Shown one piece after another: positions 44,550 through 54,242 of a DNA stretch of 64,000 bases (its first letter is position 1; each line of letters starts with the position of its first letter). The notes under the pieces are model-generated. The model saw nothing but the letters and a program-made list of their open reading frames with translations, was not told where the DNA came from and ran no database searches. The DNA lies in NCBI GenBank assembly GCA_944385395.1, contig CALWXA010000032.1:1-64000 (forward strand), in the 5' to 3' direction. Source of the stretch: an uncultured Oscillospiraceae bacterium. GTDB lineage: Bacteria; Bacillota; Clostridia; Oscillospirales; Oscillospiraceae. The position numbers and the translations under genes are program-made.

Positions 44550-46214
44550 TTATGACTTGGACGGAATGTCTCCCAGGCGGATAACATTGAGTGTGACAGC
44601 ATCTGCCAGATAATTTCCGCCGGATACAGTCACCTGAAGTGTAGTAGGAACAGAAGAAATTGACAACGGGATATTAAAGGATTGATCCGATGCATCAGAG
44701 TTGCTCTGGAAATTGTACGGAACAGACGCCCCAGGCACAACAGAGCCGTTTTGCTTCAGGGAAGTAACCAGATTCAGCGGGAAACTATCAGCAGCAGCGG
44801 GAGAAATAACACCATGGAAAGACACAGAGTAGACGCCCGGCCGATTGATGGTCACCGTGTCGCTTCCGGCCGTATGCGAGATGTCGCTCCCATATGCCAC
44901 CGCATTTTGGTCAAAGCTCAATGGCCCTCCGGAGGAGCTCCCTTGGCTGGGTGTAGAATAGGCAGACATAAGACTTATGGGCGCAGCAGAGCCGGTTGGG
45001 CCGGTAGCTCCTCTGGGGCCTGTTGCACCGGTGGCTCCAGTGGGGCCAGCCGGGCCGGTGGCGCCGGAAGCTCCCGTAGGGCCAGTAGCACCCGTAGCGC
45101 CGCTCACGCCAATTGCGCCGGACAATCCAACGGGTCCGGCAGGGCCGGTTGGTCCCGTAGGACCAGTAGCGCCCGTAGGGCCGATCGCTCCCGTAGGGCC
45201 GACGGCACCTGCAGGGCCGGTAGCACCCGCGGGGCCGGTTGCGCCAGCGGGGCCGACGGCACCCGTGGGGCCGGTGGCGCCAGCGACTCCCGCAGGCCCG
45301 GTGGCACCATCAGGGCCAGTAGCTCCGGCAGGGCCAGTGGCTCCGGTAGGACCAGTTGCGCCAGCAGGGCCAGCAGCCCCAGCAGGGCCGGTGGCGCCGG
45401 TAGGACCGGCCACTCCAGCGGGCCCGGTAGCGCCCGTAGGACCAACTGCGCCAGCAAGACCGGTTGCACCGGTAGGGCCGGCCGTACCGGCAGGACCAGT
45501 GGCACCGGTTGGACCAGTGGGGCCAGCAGGACCGGTAGCGCCAGCAGGACCGGTAGCGCCAACAGAGCCTGTAGCGCCCACAGGGCCGGTGGCTCCGGCG
45601 GGCCCCGTCGCACCTATGGGCCCCGTTGCACCAGTAGGTCCAGTTGCTCCAACCGGGCCAGTAGCGCCAGCAGGACCAGTTGATCCCGTAGGGCCAGTGG
45701 CACCTACAGGGCCAGTTGCTCCAGCTGGGCCTGTAGCTCCGGTAGGCCCAGTGGCGCCGGCAGGACCGGTAGCTCCCAGAGGACCGGCTGCCCCTTCAGG
45801 GCCGGTGGCACCAGTGGGTCCGACTGCGCCGGCAGGGCCGGTAGCGCCAGTTTCACCAGTGGGACCTGTTGAACCTGTTGGGCCAACTGTACCGGCAGGG
45901 CCGGTGGCACCGGTTGGACCAGTGGGGCCAGCAGCACCGGTAGGGCCAATGGCGCCAGCAGGACCGGTAGCACCGGTAGCTCCAGCAGGACCCGCAGGGC
46001 CAGTAGCCCCCGTAGGACCGCCTGCAGGCCCGGTAGGGCCGGCAGGACCAGTGGGACCCGTTGGACCGGTAGGACAAATTACCGGTGGACAAGGGGGTGG
46101 GCAGCAGCACGATGGCGGGCAGGATGGCTTACACACATTGCACCGCTCTGTGTCGCTGCTTCGACAGGAGCCATCACATTCCGGACACCGATCAGAAGCA
46201 CAATATCGTTTCAT
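44550..46214 (-). CDS. Collagen-like putative spore-surface protein (BclA-like layout)
   Basis: 554 residues in three parts. A Cys-rich N-terminus has about a dozen Cys in 45 residues, including [10 protein letters not shown]. About 370 residues of uninterrupted Gly-X-Y repeats follow, mostly [14 protein letters not shown] triplets rich in Thr. A C-terminal domain of about 140 residues ([38 protein letters not shown]) resembles the trimerising BclA/C1q-like domain. Bacterial proteins of this build form exosporium or spore-coat filaments and are O-glycosylated on Thr. A glycosyltransferase gene follows. No classic signal peptide is visible, which fits assembly from the mother cell. Long DNA repeats make length variation likely. 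Confidence 0.88.
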   Translation of the reverse strand: MKRYCASDRCPECDGSCRSSDTERCNVCKPSCPPSCCCPPPCPPVICPTGPTGPTGPAGPTGPAGGPTGATGPAGPAGATGATGPAGAIGPTGAAGPTGPTGATGPAGTVGPTGSTGPTGETGATGPAGAVGPTGATGPEGAAGPLGATGPAGATGPTGATGPAGATGPVGATGPTGSTGPAGATGPVGATGPTGATGPIGATGPAGATGPVGATGSVGATGPAGATGPAGPTGPTGATGPAGTAGPTGATGLAGAVGPTGATGPAGVAGPTGATGPAGAAGPAGATGPTGATGPAGATGPDGATGPAGVAGATGPTGAVGPAGATGPAGATGPAGAVGPTGAIGPTGATGPTGPTGPAGPVGLSGAIGVSGATGATGPTGASGATGPAGPTGATGATGPRGATGPTGSAAPISLMSAYSTPSQGSSSGGPLSFDQNAVAYGSDISHTAGSDTVTINRPGVYSVSFHGVISPAAADSFPLNLVTSLKQNGSVVPGASVPYNFQSNSDASDQSFNIPLSISSVPTTLQVTVSGGNYLADAVTLNVIRLGDIPSKS

Positions 46215-46264
46215 AATCTCTCCTTTGGCATCATGAGATAGTTGCTGTGGCTATGCCACAAACC

Positions 46265-46292
46265 ATTCTATGCCAAAGCGCCCGTCTAAGGT
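46265..46292 (-). promoter_or_regulatory. Possible sigma-E/sigma-K-like sporulation promoter
   Basis: On the minus strand CATAGAAT (46265-46272) resembles the CATAnnnT -10 of mother-cell sigma factors, with an AC 18 nt upstream. The match is short; it is offered because the downstream gene looks like a spore-surface gene. Confidence 0.3.
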
Positions 46293-46362
46293 TCCCGGGC
46301 AACTGCAAATATCTATAAGAATTGAATAATTTTTTTCATGCATGCTGCTGTACAGATATAGA

Positions 46363-46394
46363 AAACCGGAGCAAAGTTTCCTTTGCTCCGGTTT
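46363..46394. terminator. Terminator-like hairpin upstream of the collagen-like gene
   Basis: A perfect 14-bp stem AAACCGGAGCAAAG with its complement and TTTC loop. The minus-strand side continues TTTTCTATATC. No recognised gene ends here; the 110 nt to its right (46395-46503) hold no recognised gene but contain two copies of CAGCGGCCTGC. Confidence 0.55.
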
Positions 46395-46501
46395 GTATCA
46401 TCGAAGCACTATAGGAAGAAATTGGCACGCCGTGCAAGTGTTTGCAGGCCGCTGCCCAGATGAAATTGATATCTGCCGGACAGCAGGCCGCTGATTTCAA
46501 A

Positions 46502-46536
46502 AAAAGAAAGACACGCTTTTCAGCGTGTCTTTCTTT
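46502..46536 (-). terminator. Terminator after tRNA-Ala
   Basis: 16-bp stem AAAAGAAAGACACGCT with its complement, directly adjoining the CCA end of the tRNA and T-rich on the minus strand. Confidence 0.88.
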
Positions 46537-46612
<76 letters not shown>

Positions 46613-46703
46613 ATGCGCAAGATGTATTATAGCAGAGCCTTGGCGGCATTGCAAGTGTTTTTTTCAAAAATCGAGACTTTCTGCGAAACAGGAAAGCAGC
46701 CCG

Positions 46704-48683
<1,980 letters not shown>

Positions 48684-49379
48684 TTATCCGTTGTTCATGA
48701 TGTATTCTTCGGCGTAATCCTCCATCTGGCCATCGCTGGCATCAAAGTAGGTATAGCTCTCCGGTACGCTGCCCACGATCACCGTTTCCGCCACGGTGAT
48801 CTCATTGGTCACCACGGTGGAGGTGCGGAATCCCGGCAGCAGGATACTGATATAGACATTGACATCCAGCAAAATCTGGTGCCGGGTCTGGTTGATACCT
48901 GCCGAACTGAAGGAATTGCGGAAGCTGGCGGTGGTGGAACCCACCGACTGCATCCGGATCTTGATGGCCGGGCCCCGGCCTGCCAGCAGGGATGAGCCAG
49001 TAAGCGTACCCAGGGGGATGGACAGTTCCGTGGTGGACACCTGGGACAGCCGCCGCAGGATATCGTCGGCGATCCTGGACTGCAGACGGTTGAAGGCAGC
49101 CATATTGCTTTTCAGGGCCGTCACCTGGCCCTCGCTGTTCTTTTCAAAAGACACCAGTACGCTGTAATCGATCTCGCCGCCCTGAACCGCCTCATCCACC
49201 GCCTCCACCACAATACGGTTGACGGTATTGGAGACCCGGGCGGTGGCCAGACTTGCCAGAATGGGCTCCATATGGAACACGGCGATACAGCCGATGCCTG
49301 TGAGAAACAGCGTCAGCAGCACCAGCCAGATCAGGAGCCTCCGCCGGGCCGACAGACGTATATAACGCAGCCTCCGCAA
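48684..49379 (-). CDS. yunB: Sporulation protein YunB
   Basis: 231 residues from the preferred start. One N-terminal membrane helix (RLLIWLVLLTLFLTGIGCIAV) is followed by an extracytoplasmic domain with the family blocks ISIPLGTLTGSSLL-type, GPAIKIRMQSVG and FSSAGINQTRHQI. In Bacillus it is a sigma-E regulon gene. Two starts are possible: TTG 49379, with GGGAGG 8 nt upstream, and GTG 49409, with a weak site. It lies between murD and ligA on one strand, so it may be read through from murD. Confidence 0.85.
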   Translation of the reverse strand: MRRLRYIRLSARRRLLIWLVLLTLFLTGIGCIAVFHMEPILASLATARVSNTVNRIVVEAVDEAVQGGEIDYSVLVSFEKNSEGQVTALKSNMAAFNRLQSRIADDILRRLSQVSTTELSIPLGTLTGSSLLAGRGPAIKIRMQSVGSTTASFRNSFSSAGINQTRHQILLDVNVYISILLPGFRTSTVVTNEITVAETVIVGSVPESYTYFDASDGQMEDYAEEYIMNNG

Positions 49380-49424
49380 TGCACACACCTCCCGTATCAG
49401 TGTATGCACACCGCCGACTGTGGG

Positions 49425-50807
49425 TTACGCCCAGCCGTTCACCTGATCCTTGAATGCGTTGCCCCGCTCCATGAAGTTGCGGAACTGGTCAAAGGAAGCA
49501 CAGGCCGGAGAAAGCAGCACCGTGTCCCCTTCCGCCGCCTGCTCCCGGGCCAGCTCCACCGCATCGTGCAGCGTGGCCGCTGTCAGGATCCCCGGCTGGT
49601 CGGGTCGATAATCCGGGGCCTGCTCCACGGCGGCACGGATCTTTTCCGCCGTAGCGCCGCAGAGGATCAGCGTCTTGACATGGGCCGTGATCTCCGGGCC
49701 CAGCACGTCAAAGGGAATATGTTTATCGTAACCGCCGGCAATGAGGATCACCTTTTCCGGGAAGGAACGCAGTCCGGCAATGGTACGGCTGGGGCTGGAA
49801 GCGATGGAGTCGTTATAATACCGCACGCCGCCATAGGTGCGCACCAGTTCGATGCGGTGCTCCACCCCACCGAAGTTCCGGGCAAACTCCCGGATCACGG
49901 CATCGTCCACCAGTCCCTCCAGCGCCGCAATGGCGGCCATATAATTCTCCACGTTATGGAAGCCTGGCAGCTTGATATCGGAGGTATTCAGCACCACTGT
50001 CTCCACACCGTCCCGCACCCGGACAATCTCCGAGCCCCGGAGATACACGCCACGCTCCACCGGTGCAGTACCGGAAAAGAGCCGCACCTCTCCCCTGGCC
50101 CGCAGGCTCTGCTGACGGGTGATGGCATTATCGGCGTTGAACACGGCGATATCAGAGGCAGCCTGATGGCGGAAAATATTTTCCTTGGCGCTGACGTACT
50201 CCTCCATATCCCGGTGTACGTCCAGATGATTGGGGGAAAGATTGGTTACCACGGCGATGTGGGGGCTGCGCTTCATAGTCATCAGCTGGAAAGAGGACAG
50301 CTCCAGCACCACACGGTCCTCCGGCCGCATCTGTCCCGCCCTGGCCAGCAGCGGCGTGCCGATATTGCCGCCTACATGCACCGTTTCCCCCGCCGCCTCC
50401 AGAAGCTTGGCGATGATGGTGGTGGTAGTGGTTTTCCCGTCACTGCCGGTAACGGCAATGATGCTGCAGGGGCAGACTTCAAAAAACACCTCCATCTCCG
50501 AGGTGATACAGCTGCCCTGTGCCCGGGCCGCCTCCAGCTGCGGAAGGTCCGGACGCATGCCGGGGGTGCGGAAGATCACATCCTGATTCAGGCCTTCCAG
50601 ATAGCCCTCTCCCAGCTGCAGCCGGGCGCCGGCATCCTCCAGCTCCTGAGCCAGGTCTCCCAGCTCCTGCCGGCTGCGGCGGTCACAGGCCGTCACGGCG
50701 ATGTGCTGCTCCAGCAGCAGCCGCAGCAGCGGCGTATTGCTCACACCGATGCCCAGTACGGCTACGGTGCGGTCTTTCAATGTCATCAGATATTCCTGCA
50801 GGGTCAT
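49425..50807 (-). CDS. murD: UDP-N-acetylmuramoyl-L-alanine:D-glutamate ligase
   Basis: 460 residues of the Mur ligase family. The N-terminal Rossmann-like domain has AVLGIGVSN, the ATP loop is VTGSDGKTTT, NLSPNHLDVH follows, and EHRIELV and NDSIASSPSRT lie in the substrate region. It adds D-Glu to the peptidoglycan precursor. It stands alone here rather than in a dcw cluster and heads a murD-yunB-ligA string. Confidence 0.95.
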   Translation of the reverse strand: MTLQEYLMTLKDRTVAVLGIGVSNTPLLRLLLEQHIAVTACDRRSRQELGDLAQELEDAGARLQLGEGYLEGLNQDVIFRTPGMRPDLPQLEAARAQGSCITSEMEVFFEVCPCSIIAVTGSDGKTTTTTIIAKLLEAAGETVHVGGNIGTPLLARAGQMRPEDRVVLELSSFQLMTMKRSPHIAVVTNLSPNHLDVHRDMEEYVSAKENIFRHQAASDIAVFNADNAITRQQSLRARGEVRLFSGTAPVERGVYLRGSEIVRVRDGVETVVLNTSDIKLPGFHNVENYMAAIAALEGLVDDAVIREFARNFGGVEHRIELVRTYGGVRYYNDSIASSPSRTIAGLRSFPEKVILIAGGYDKHIPFDVLGPEITAHVKTLILCGATAEKIRAAVEQAPDYRPDQPGILTAATLHDAVELAREQAAEGDTVLLSPACASFDQFRNFMERGNAFKDQVNGWA

Positions 50808-50909
50808 TGCCTGTTTCCTCCTCCTGCGCCCTCAGGCGCTCATACCTTATTATTATACCGCATCCGGCGTCCCAATTCAATGTAAATACGGAAAAGGACA
50901 GCCCGGTCA

Positions 50910-50938
50910 TTGACTTTGCCGCCAAGTGCCTGTACAAT
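50910..50938 (+). promoter_or_regulatory. Promoter of rnpB
   Basis: -35 TTGACT (50910-50915), 17 bp spacer, -10 TACAAT (50933-50938), a few nt before the RNA. Confidence 0.75.
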
Positions 50939-50943
50939 AGACC

Positions 50944-51298
50944 CTGCGAGTAAGCCAGACAGTCGCGGGGACAAGGCGAAAGCCTGTTCATGAGGAAAGT
51001 CCGGGCTCCACAGGGCAAGGATAACGGGTAACGCCCGCCGAAGGCGACTTCAGGAAAAGTGCAACAGAGATATACCGCCTCTGCAGCATCCGCTGCCGGG
51101 GTAAGGGTGGAAAGGCGAGGTAAGAGCTCACCCGACGGCTCGAGAGTGTCCGTCGCTGTAAACTCTATCCGGAGCAACACCGCTATGGGAGCATCAGGTT
51201 GGCCCGGCCGCTCCCGGGGTGGCTTGACCGTACCGGCAACGGTGCGGCTAGATAGATGACTGTCAAATACAGAACCCGGCTTACAGACTTGCTCGCAG
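50944..51298 (+). ncRNA. rnpB: RNase P RNA, bacterial class A type
   Basis: The conserved core is recognisable: GAGGAAAGTCCGGGCTCC near the 5' end, ACAGGGCAAGGATAACGGGTAA, GAAAAGTGCAACAGAGA, GGTAAGAGCTCACC and AGATAGATGACTGTC near the 3' end. The terminal stem pairs CTGCGAG with CTCGCAG. It processes the 5' ends of tRNAs. The presence of the P-specific core blocks leaves little doubt; whether A or B type would need a covariance model. Confidence 0.95.
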
Positions 51299-51307
51299 CC
51301 CATATGG

Positions 51308-51342
51308 GACCGCCGGCGCCATCCGCCGGCGGTCTCTTTCTC
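51308..51342 (+). terminator. Terminator after rnpB
   Basis: 11-bp GC stem (GACCGCCGGCG with its complement) and a short loop, followed by TCTTTCTCTC. Confidence 0.75.
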
Positions 51343-51383
51343 TCATTTTGTCTCTTTTCAACAAAATATATGGAATGTATTCT

Positions 51384-51435
51384 ACACTTTTCGTGATGTT
51401 AACTTCTTTACATCACTACGCTAAAGTGTTAACAT
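51384..51435 (+). promoter_or_regulatory. Promoter with nested inverted repeats upstream of the permuted binding-protein gene
   Basis: -35 TTTACA (51407-51412), 17 bp spacer, -10 TAACAT (51430-51435). Two nested inverted repeats overlap it: ACACTTT/AAAGTGT (51384-51390, 51423-51429) and GTGATGT/ACATCAC (51393-51399, 51410-51416). TGTTAAC occurs twice. This looks like an operator of an amino-acid-responsive repressor, or a leader stem if transcription starts earlier. Confidence 0.5.
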
Positions 51436-51492
51436 ATCTTCAAGGACAACATCCGAGGCCGGAGGGCCCGGAGCTGTAATGGAGGAAGAAAG

Positions 51493-52275
51493 ATGAAAAA
51501 GGTTCTTTGCATGATGCTGGCCGCTTTGACGGTGGTCTCCCTGCTGACTGCCTGCGGCGGCGGCAGTGATGAAATGGTCTATGCTGTGGAAGCCGGTTCC
51601 GCCGGTGAAGCCATTGCCCAGGAAAAGGGCTGGGCCATCAACTCTGTGGACGATCAGGCCAAGGCGCTCATGGAAGTGGATTCCGGCACCTCTGATGCCG
51701 CTGTCATCGATATGCTGATGGCCGGCGCTATGATCGGTGAAGGTACCAGCTATCCCGATCTGAAGGTCACCGAGACCCTCACCGAAGAGGAATACGCCAT
51801 CGGCTGCCGGAAGGGCTCCGACCTGGCTCAGTATATCAATATCGTGCTGGCTGAGGCTTATGCCGACGGCACCATGGCTGCCCTGGCCAAGCAGTATAAG
51901 GTTGCGGAAGATCTGATCGTCGAGCAGCCCGCTGCTACCGAATTTGTGCCCGCTGCCGACAGCGATGTGGCTTACATCCAGGGCAAGGGCAAGCTGGTGG
52001 TGGGCATCACCAATTTTGCTCCTATGGACTATCCGGACGCCAACGGTGAGTGGATCGGCTTTGACGCTGATCTGGCCAAGCTGGTGGCTCAGAAGCTGGG
52101 TGTGGAGATCGAGTTCGTCACCATCACCTGGAGCCAGAAGATCTTTGAGCTGGACGGCAAGACCATCGACGTGGTGTGGAACGGTATGACCCTCACCGAT
52201 GAGACCCGCAACGGCATGGAATGCACCAACGCCTATTGCAAGAATGCCCAGGTCGTGGTCACCAAGGCTTCCTGA
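51493..52275 (+). CDS. Amino-acid ABC transporter binding lipoprotein with circularly permuted domain order
   Basis: 260 residues. The signal peptide ends in lipobox LLTAC (Cys21). In ordinary polar-amino-acid binding proteins the chain starts with YIxxKGxLVVGITxFAPM and reaches NAQVVV before the block VEAGSAGE. Here the order is swapped. Residues 28-145 (MVYAVEAGSAGE, SGTSDAAVID, EEYAIGCRKGSDL, YADGTMAALAKQY) are the usual second half. A linker (about 146-157) joins them to residues 158-260 (DVAYIQGKGKLVVGITNFAPMDY, WNGMTLTDETR), the usual first half, which ends at NAQVVVTKAS. Amino-acid ligand residues (Asp73 in AAVID, Arg239 in TDETR) are kept, so a working two-lobed protein is plausible. 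It heads an operon with permease and ATPase genes. The permutation is read directly from motif order. Confidence 0.85.
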   Translation: MKKVLCMMLAALTVVSLLTACGGGSDEMVYAVEAGSAGEAIAQEKGWAINSVDDQAKALMEVDSGTSDAAVIDMLMAGAMIGEGTSYPDLKVTETLTEEEYAIGCRKGSDLAQYINIVLAEAYADGTMAALAKQYKVAEDLIVEQPAATEFVPAADSDVAYIQGKGKLVVGITNFAPMDYPDANGEWIGFDADLAKLVAQKLGVEIEFVTITWSQKIFELDGKTIDVVWNGMTLTDETRNGMECTNAYCKNAQVVVTKAS

Positions 52276-52300
52276 CGCATACAGAATCCAACACATATAA

Positions 52301-52335
52301 GCCGAAGGCAGAGGGCACTGGCTCCCTGCCTTCGG
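52301..52335 (+). terminator. Hairpin between binding protein and permease genes
   Basis: 11-bp stem GCCGAAGGCAG/CTGCCTTCGGT without a clear T run. Such stems commonly protect the abundant binding-protein mRNA and reduce readthrough to the membrane components. Confidence 0.5.
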
Positions 52336-52384
52336 TCTGTGTCATCCTTCCCCATTTCCGTAAACATAGATAAGGAGAATGTTC

Positions 52385-53110
52385 ATGTTTCAAACCGTTA
52401 CTCTGGCGCTGCTCCGGGGCTGCGGAACCATGCTGGAGCTGTTTGCTCTGACGCTGCTGTTCTCGCTGCCTCTGGGACTGCTGGTGGCCTTCGGCTCCAT
52501 GAGCCGCTGGGCGCCCTTCCACTTCCTGGTGCGCTGGCCCCGGCTGCTGGACCAGAAGTTCTTCCGGTGGCTCAGTACCTTTGCCCCGGTAAGCTGGCTG
52601 TGCAACGTAGTAGTGTGGATCATCCGGGGTACGCCCCTGATGCTGCAGCTGATCATCATTTTCTATGGGCCCGGCCTGTGGTTTGACCATAACATCTGGA
52701 GCTTCAGTTCCGGACGTATGACCGCCTGCGTGGTAGCCTTTGTCATCAACTATGCCTGCTACTTCTCCGTGATCTACCGGGGCGGTATTCAGAGCGTGCC
52801 CGCCGGTCAGTGGGAAGCCGGTGAGGTATTGGGCATGACCAAGCGGCAGATCTTCTTCAAGGTCACTCTGCTGCAGATGATCAAGCGCATCGTACCGCCC
52901 ATGTCCAACGAGATCATCACCCTGGTAAAGGATACCTCTCTGGCCCGGATCATCGCCATCAGTGAGCTGGTGAAGATGGGTGAGGATTTCATGCGATCCG
53001 ACGGCATCACCTGGCCGCTGTTCTATACCGCCGTGTTCTATCTGGTGGTGGTAGGTATCCTGACGCTGCTCTTCAATTTCCTGGAGCGCAAGCTCAGCTA
53101 CTTTCGATAA
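52385..53110 (+). CDS. Amino-acid ABC transporter permease
   Basis: 241 residues, a HisM/GlnP-type inner membrane subunit with about five hydrophobic segments. IIRGTPLMLQL and the EAA loop (AGQWEAGEVLGMTKRQIFFKV, then PPMSNEIITLVKDTSLA) contact the ATPase. The start is ATG 52385, which lies 7 nt after AAGGAG; the ATG two codons earlier is too close. A 12-nt gap separates it from the ATPase gene. Confidence 0.93.
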   Translation: MFQTVTLALLRGCGTMLELFALTLLFSLPLGLLVAFGSMSRWAPFHFLVRWPRLLDQKFFRWLSTFAPVSWLCNVVVWIIRGTPLMLQLIIIFYGPGLWFDHNIWSFSSGRMTACVVAFVINYACYFSVIYRGGIQSVPAGQWEAGEVLGMTKRQIFFKVTLLQMIKRIVPPMSNEIITLVKDTSLARIIAISELVKMGEDFMRSDGITWPLFYTAVFYLVVVGILTLLFNFLERKLSYFR

Positions 53111-53122
53111 AGGAGGCGCCTT

Positions 53123-53896
53123 ATGAGTATTTTGGATGTACAGCACATTGAAAAGCATTTCGGCGCCACCCGAGTGCTGGAGGATATCAGCTTCTCTCTG
53201 GAGCAGGGGCAGGTTTTGTCCATCATCGGCTCTTCCGGCAGCGGCAAAACCACGCTGCTGCGGTGCCTGAATTTTCTGGAACGGCCGGATGCAGGCACCA
53301 TCGCCGTTCGGGGCCAGACCATTTTTGACGCCGCAGATATGAAAGCCCAGACCGAAAGTCAGATCCGTGCCAATCGGCTGCATTTCGGACTGGTGTTCCA
53401 GAGCTTCAATCTCTTCCCCCAATATACCGCTCTGGAAAACGTGATCCTGGCCCGACAGCTGCTGGCCAAGTCCCAGAAAACCGGGGAATCCAACGAGGCC
53501 ATCGTGCAGGAAGGCAAAGCTCTGCTGGATCAGATGGGGCTGAGTGACCGGATGGACAACTATCCCCATCAGCTCTCCGGCGGACAGCAGCAGCGTGTGG
53601 CCATCGCCCGGGCCCTGGCCATGAAGCCGGACATTCTGTGCTTCGACGAACCCACCTCTGCTCTGGACCCGGAACTCACCGGTGAAGTGCTGAAGGTCAT
53701 CCGGGGTCTGGCCCGGAAGCATACCACCATGATCATCGTCACCCATGAGATGGCCTTTGCCCGGGATGTGGCAGACCATGTGATCTTCATGGACGGCGGC
53801 GTCATCGTTGAGCAGGGCGCACCTGCCGATGTGATCGACAATCCTCGGGAGGAACGCACCCGTCAGTTCCTCTCCCGCTTCTCTCAGGATAACTGA
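53123..53896 (+). CDS. Amino-acid ABC transporter ATP-binding protein
   Basis: 257 residues of the GlnQ/HisP class. Walker A GSSGSGKTT, Q-loop LVFQSFNLFPQ, signature LSGGQQQRVAIARAL, Walker B ILCFDEPTSALD and switch His in VTHEM are all present. It powers uptake by the preceding permease. A strong terminator follows, ending the operon. Confidence 0.96.
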   Translation: MSILDVQHIEKHFGATRVLEDISFSLEQGQVLSIIGSSGSGKTTLLRCLNFLERPDAGTIAVRGQTIFDAADMKAQTESQIRANRLHFGLVFQSFNLFPQYTALENVILARQLLAKSQKTGESNEAIVQEGKALLDQMGLSDRMDNYPHQLSGGQQQRVAIARALAMKPDILCFDEPTSALDPELTGEVLKVIRGLARKHTTMIIVTHEMAFARDVADHVIFMDGGVIVEQGAPADVIDNPREERTRQFLSRFSQDN

Positions 53897-53903
53897 AACA
53901 TAT

Positions 53904-53942
53904 ACTGCCCGGCGCTGTATGGCGCCGGGCAGTTGTATTTTT
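53904..53942 (+). terminator. Terminator of the amino-acid ABC operon
   Basis: 12-bp GC-rich stem ACTGCCCGGCGC with its complement and a short loop, then TTGTATTTTTG. From 53943 to 54118 I see no gene or recognisable element. Confidence 0.85.
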
Positions 53943-54118
53943 GTGGCATACCCAAATCTCGGTAAAGGGGAAATTGATTTCTCCCGAGCATTGAAGTCAC
54001 CGGAGAGACAGCGCCGCCCAACACGATTTGGACGTGCAATCTGCAGAATCAGAATTATCGGTCCAGCAAGCAATTCATAGCAGTGATGGAATGCTTGGAT
54101 GTTTGCATTAGATGCAAG

Positions 54119-54160
54119 AAACTCTCAGAAGCCTGCGACACAGGTTTCTGAGAGTTTTCT
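54119..54160. terminator. Terminator-like hairpin downstream of the ROK gene
   Basis: 17-bp stem (AAACTCTCAGAAGCCTG paired with CAGGTTTCTGAGAGTTT, one GU), 5-nt loop, T-rich on both sides. It probably ends the ROK transcript. Confidence 0.75.
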
Positions 54161-54242
54161 CTGTAGTCTATCGTACTTTGCACAGCTCAGTAAAATGATT
54201 CCCCACTATGGCTACGCAGCATTACGAGCAACTACCAGCTAT

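Noticed and set aside
44980..46080. Repeats considered as a CRISPR array or minisatellite
   Set aside because: The units are short, contiguous and in frame with a Gly-X-Y protein; there are no spacers.
44977..46236. 419-codon plus-strand frame rich in Pro-Val-Ala-Gly repeats
   Set aside because: Reverse complement of the Gly-X-Y repeats; the minus-strand frame has proper terminal domains and a ribosome-binding site.
51493..52275. Permuted binding protein considered as two fused partial genes or a frameshift
   Set aside because: The frame is continuous, each half occurs once, together they complete one two-lobed protein, and signal, linker and ligand residues are all in place.
52259..54073. 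604-codon open frame on the minus strand across the amino-acid ABC genes
   Set aside because: Antisense to three well-recognised transporter genes; the part beyond the terminator (53943-54073) shows no domain either.
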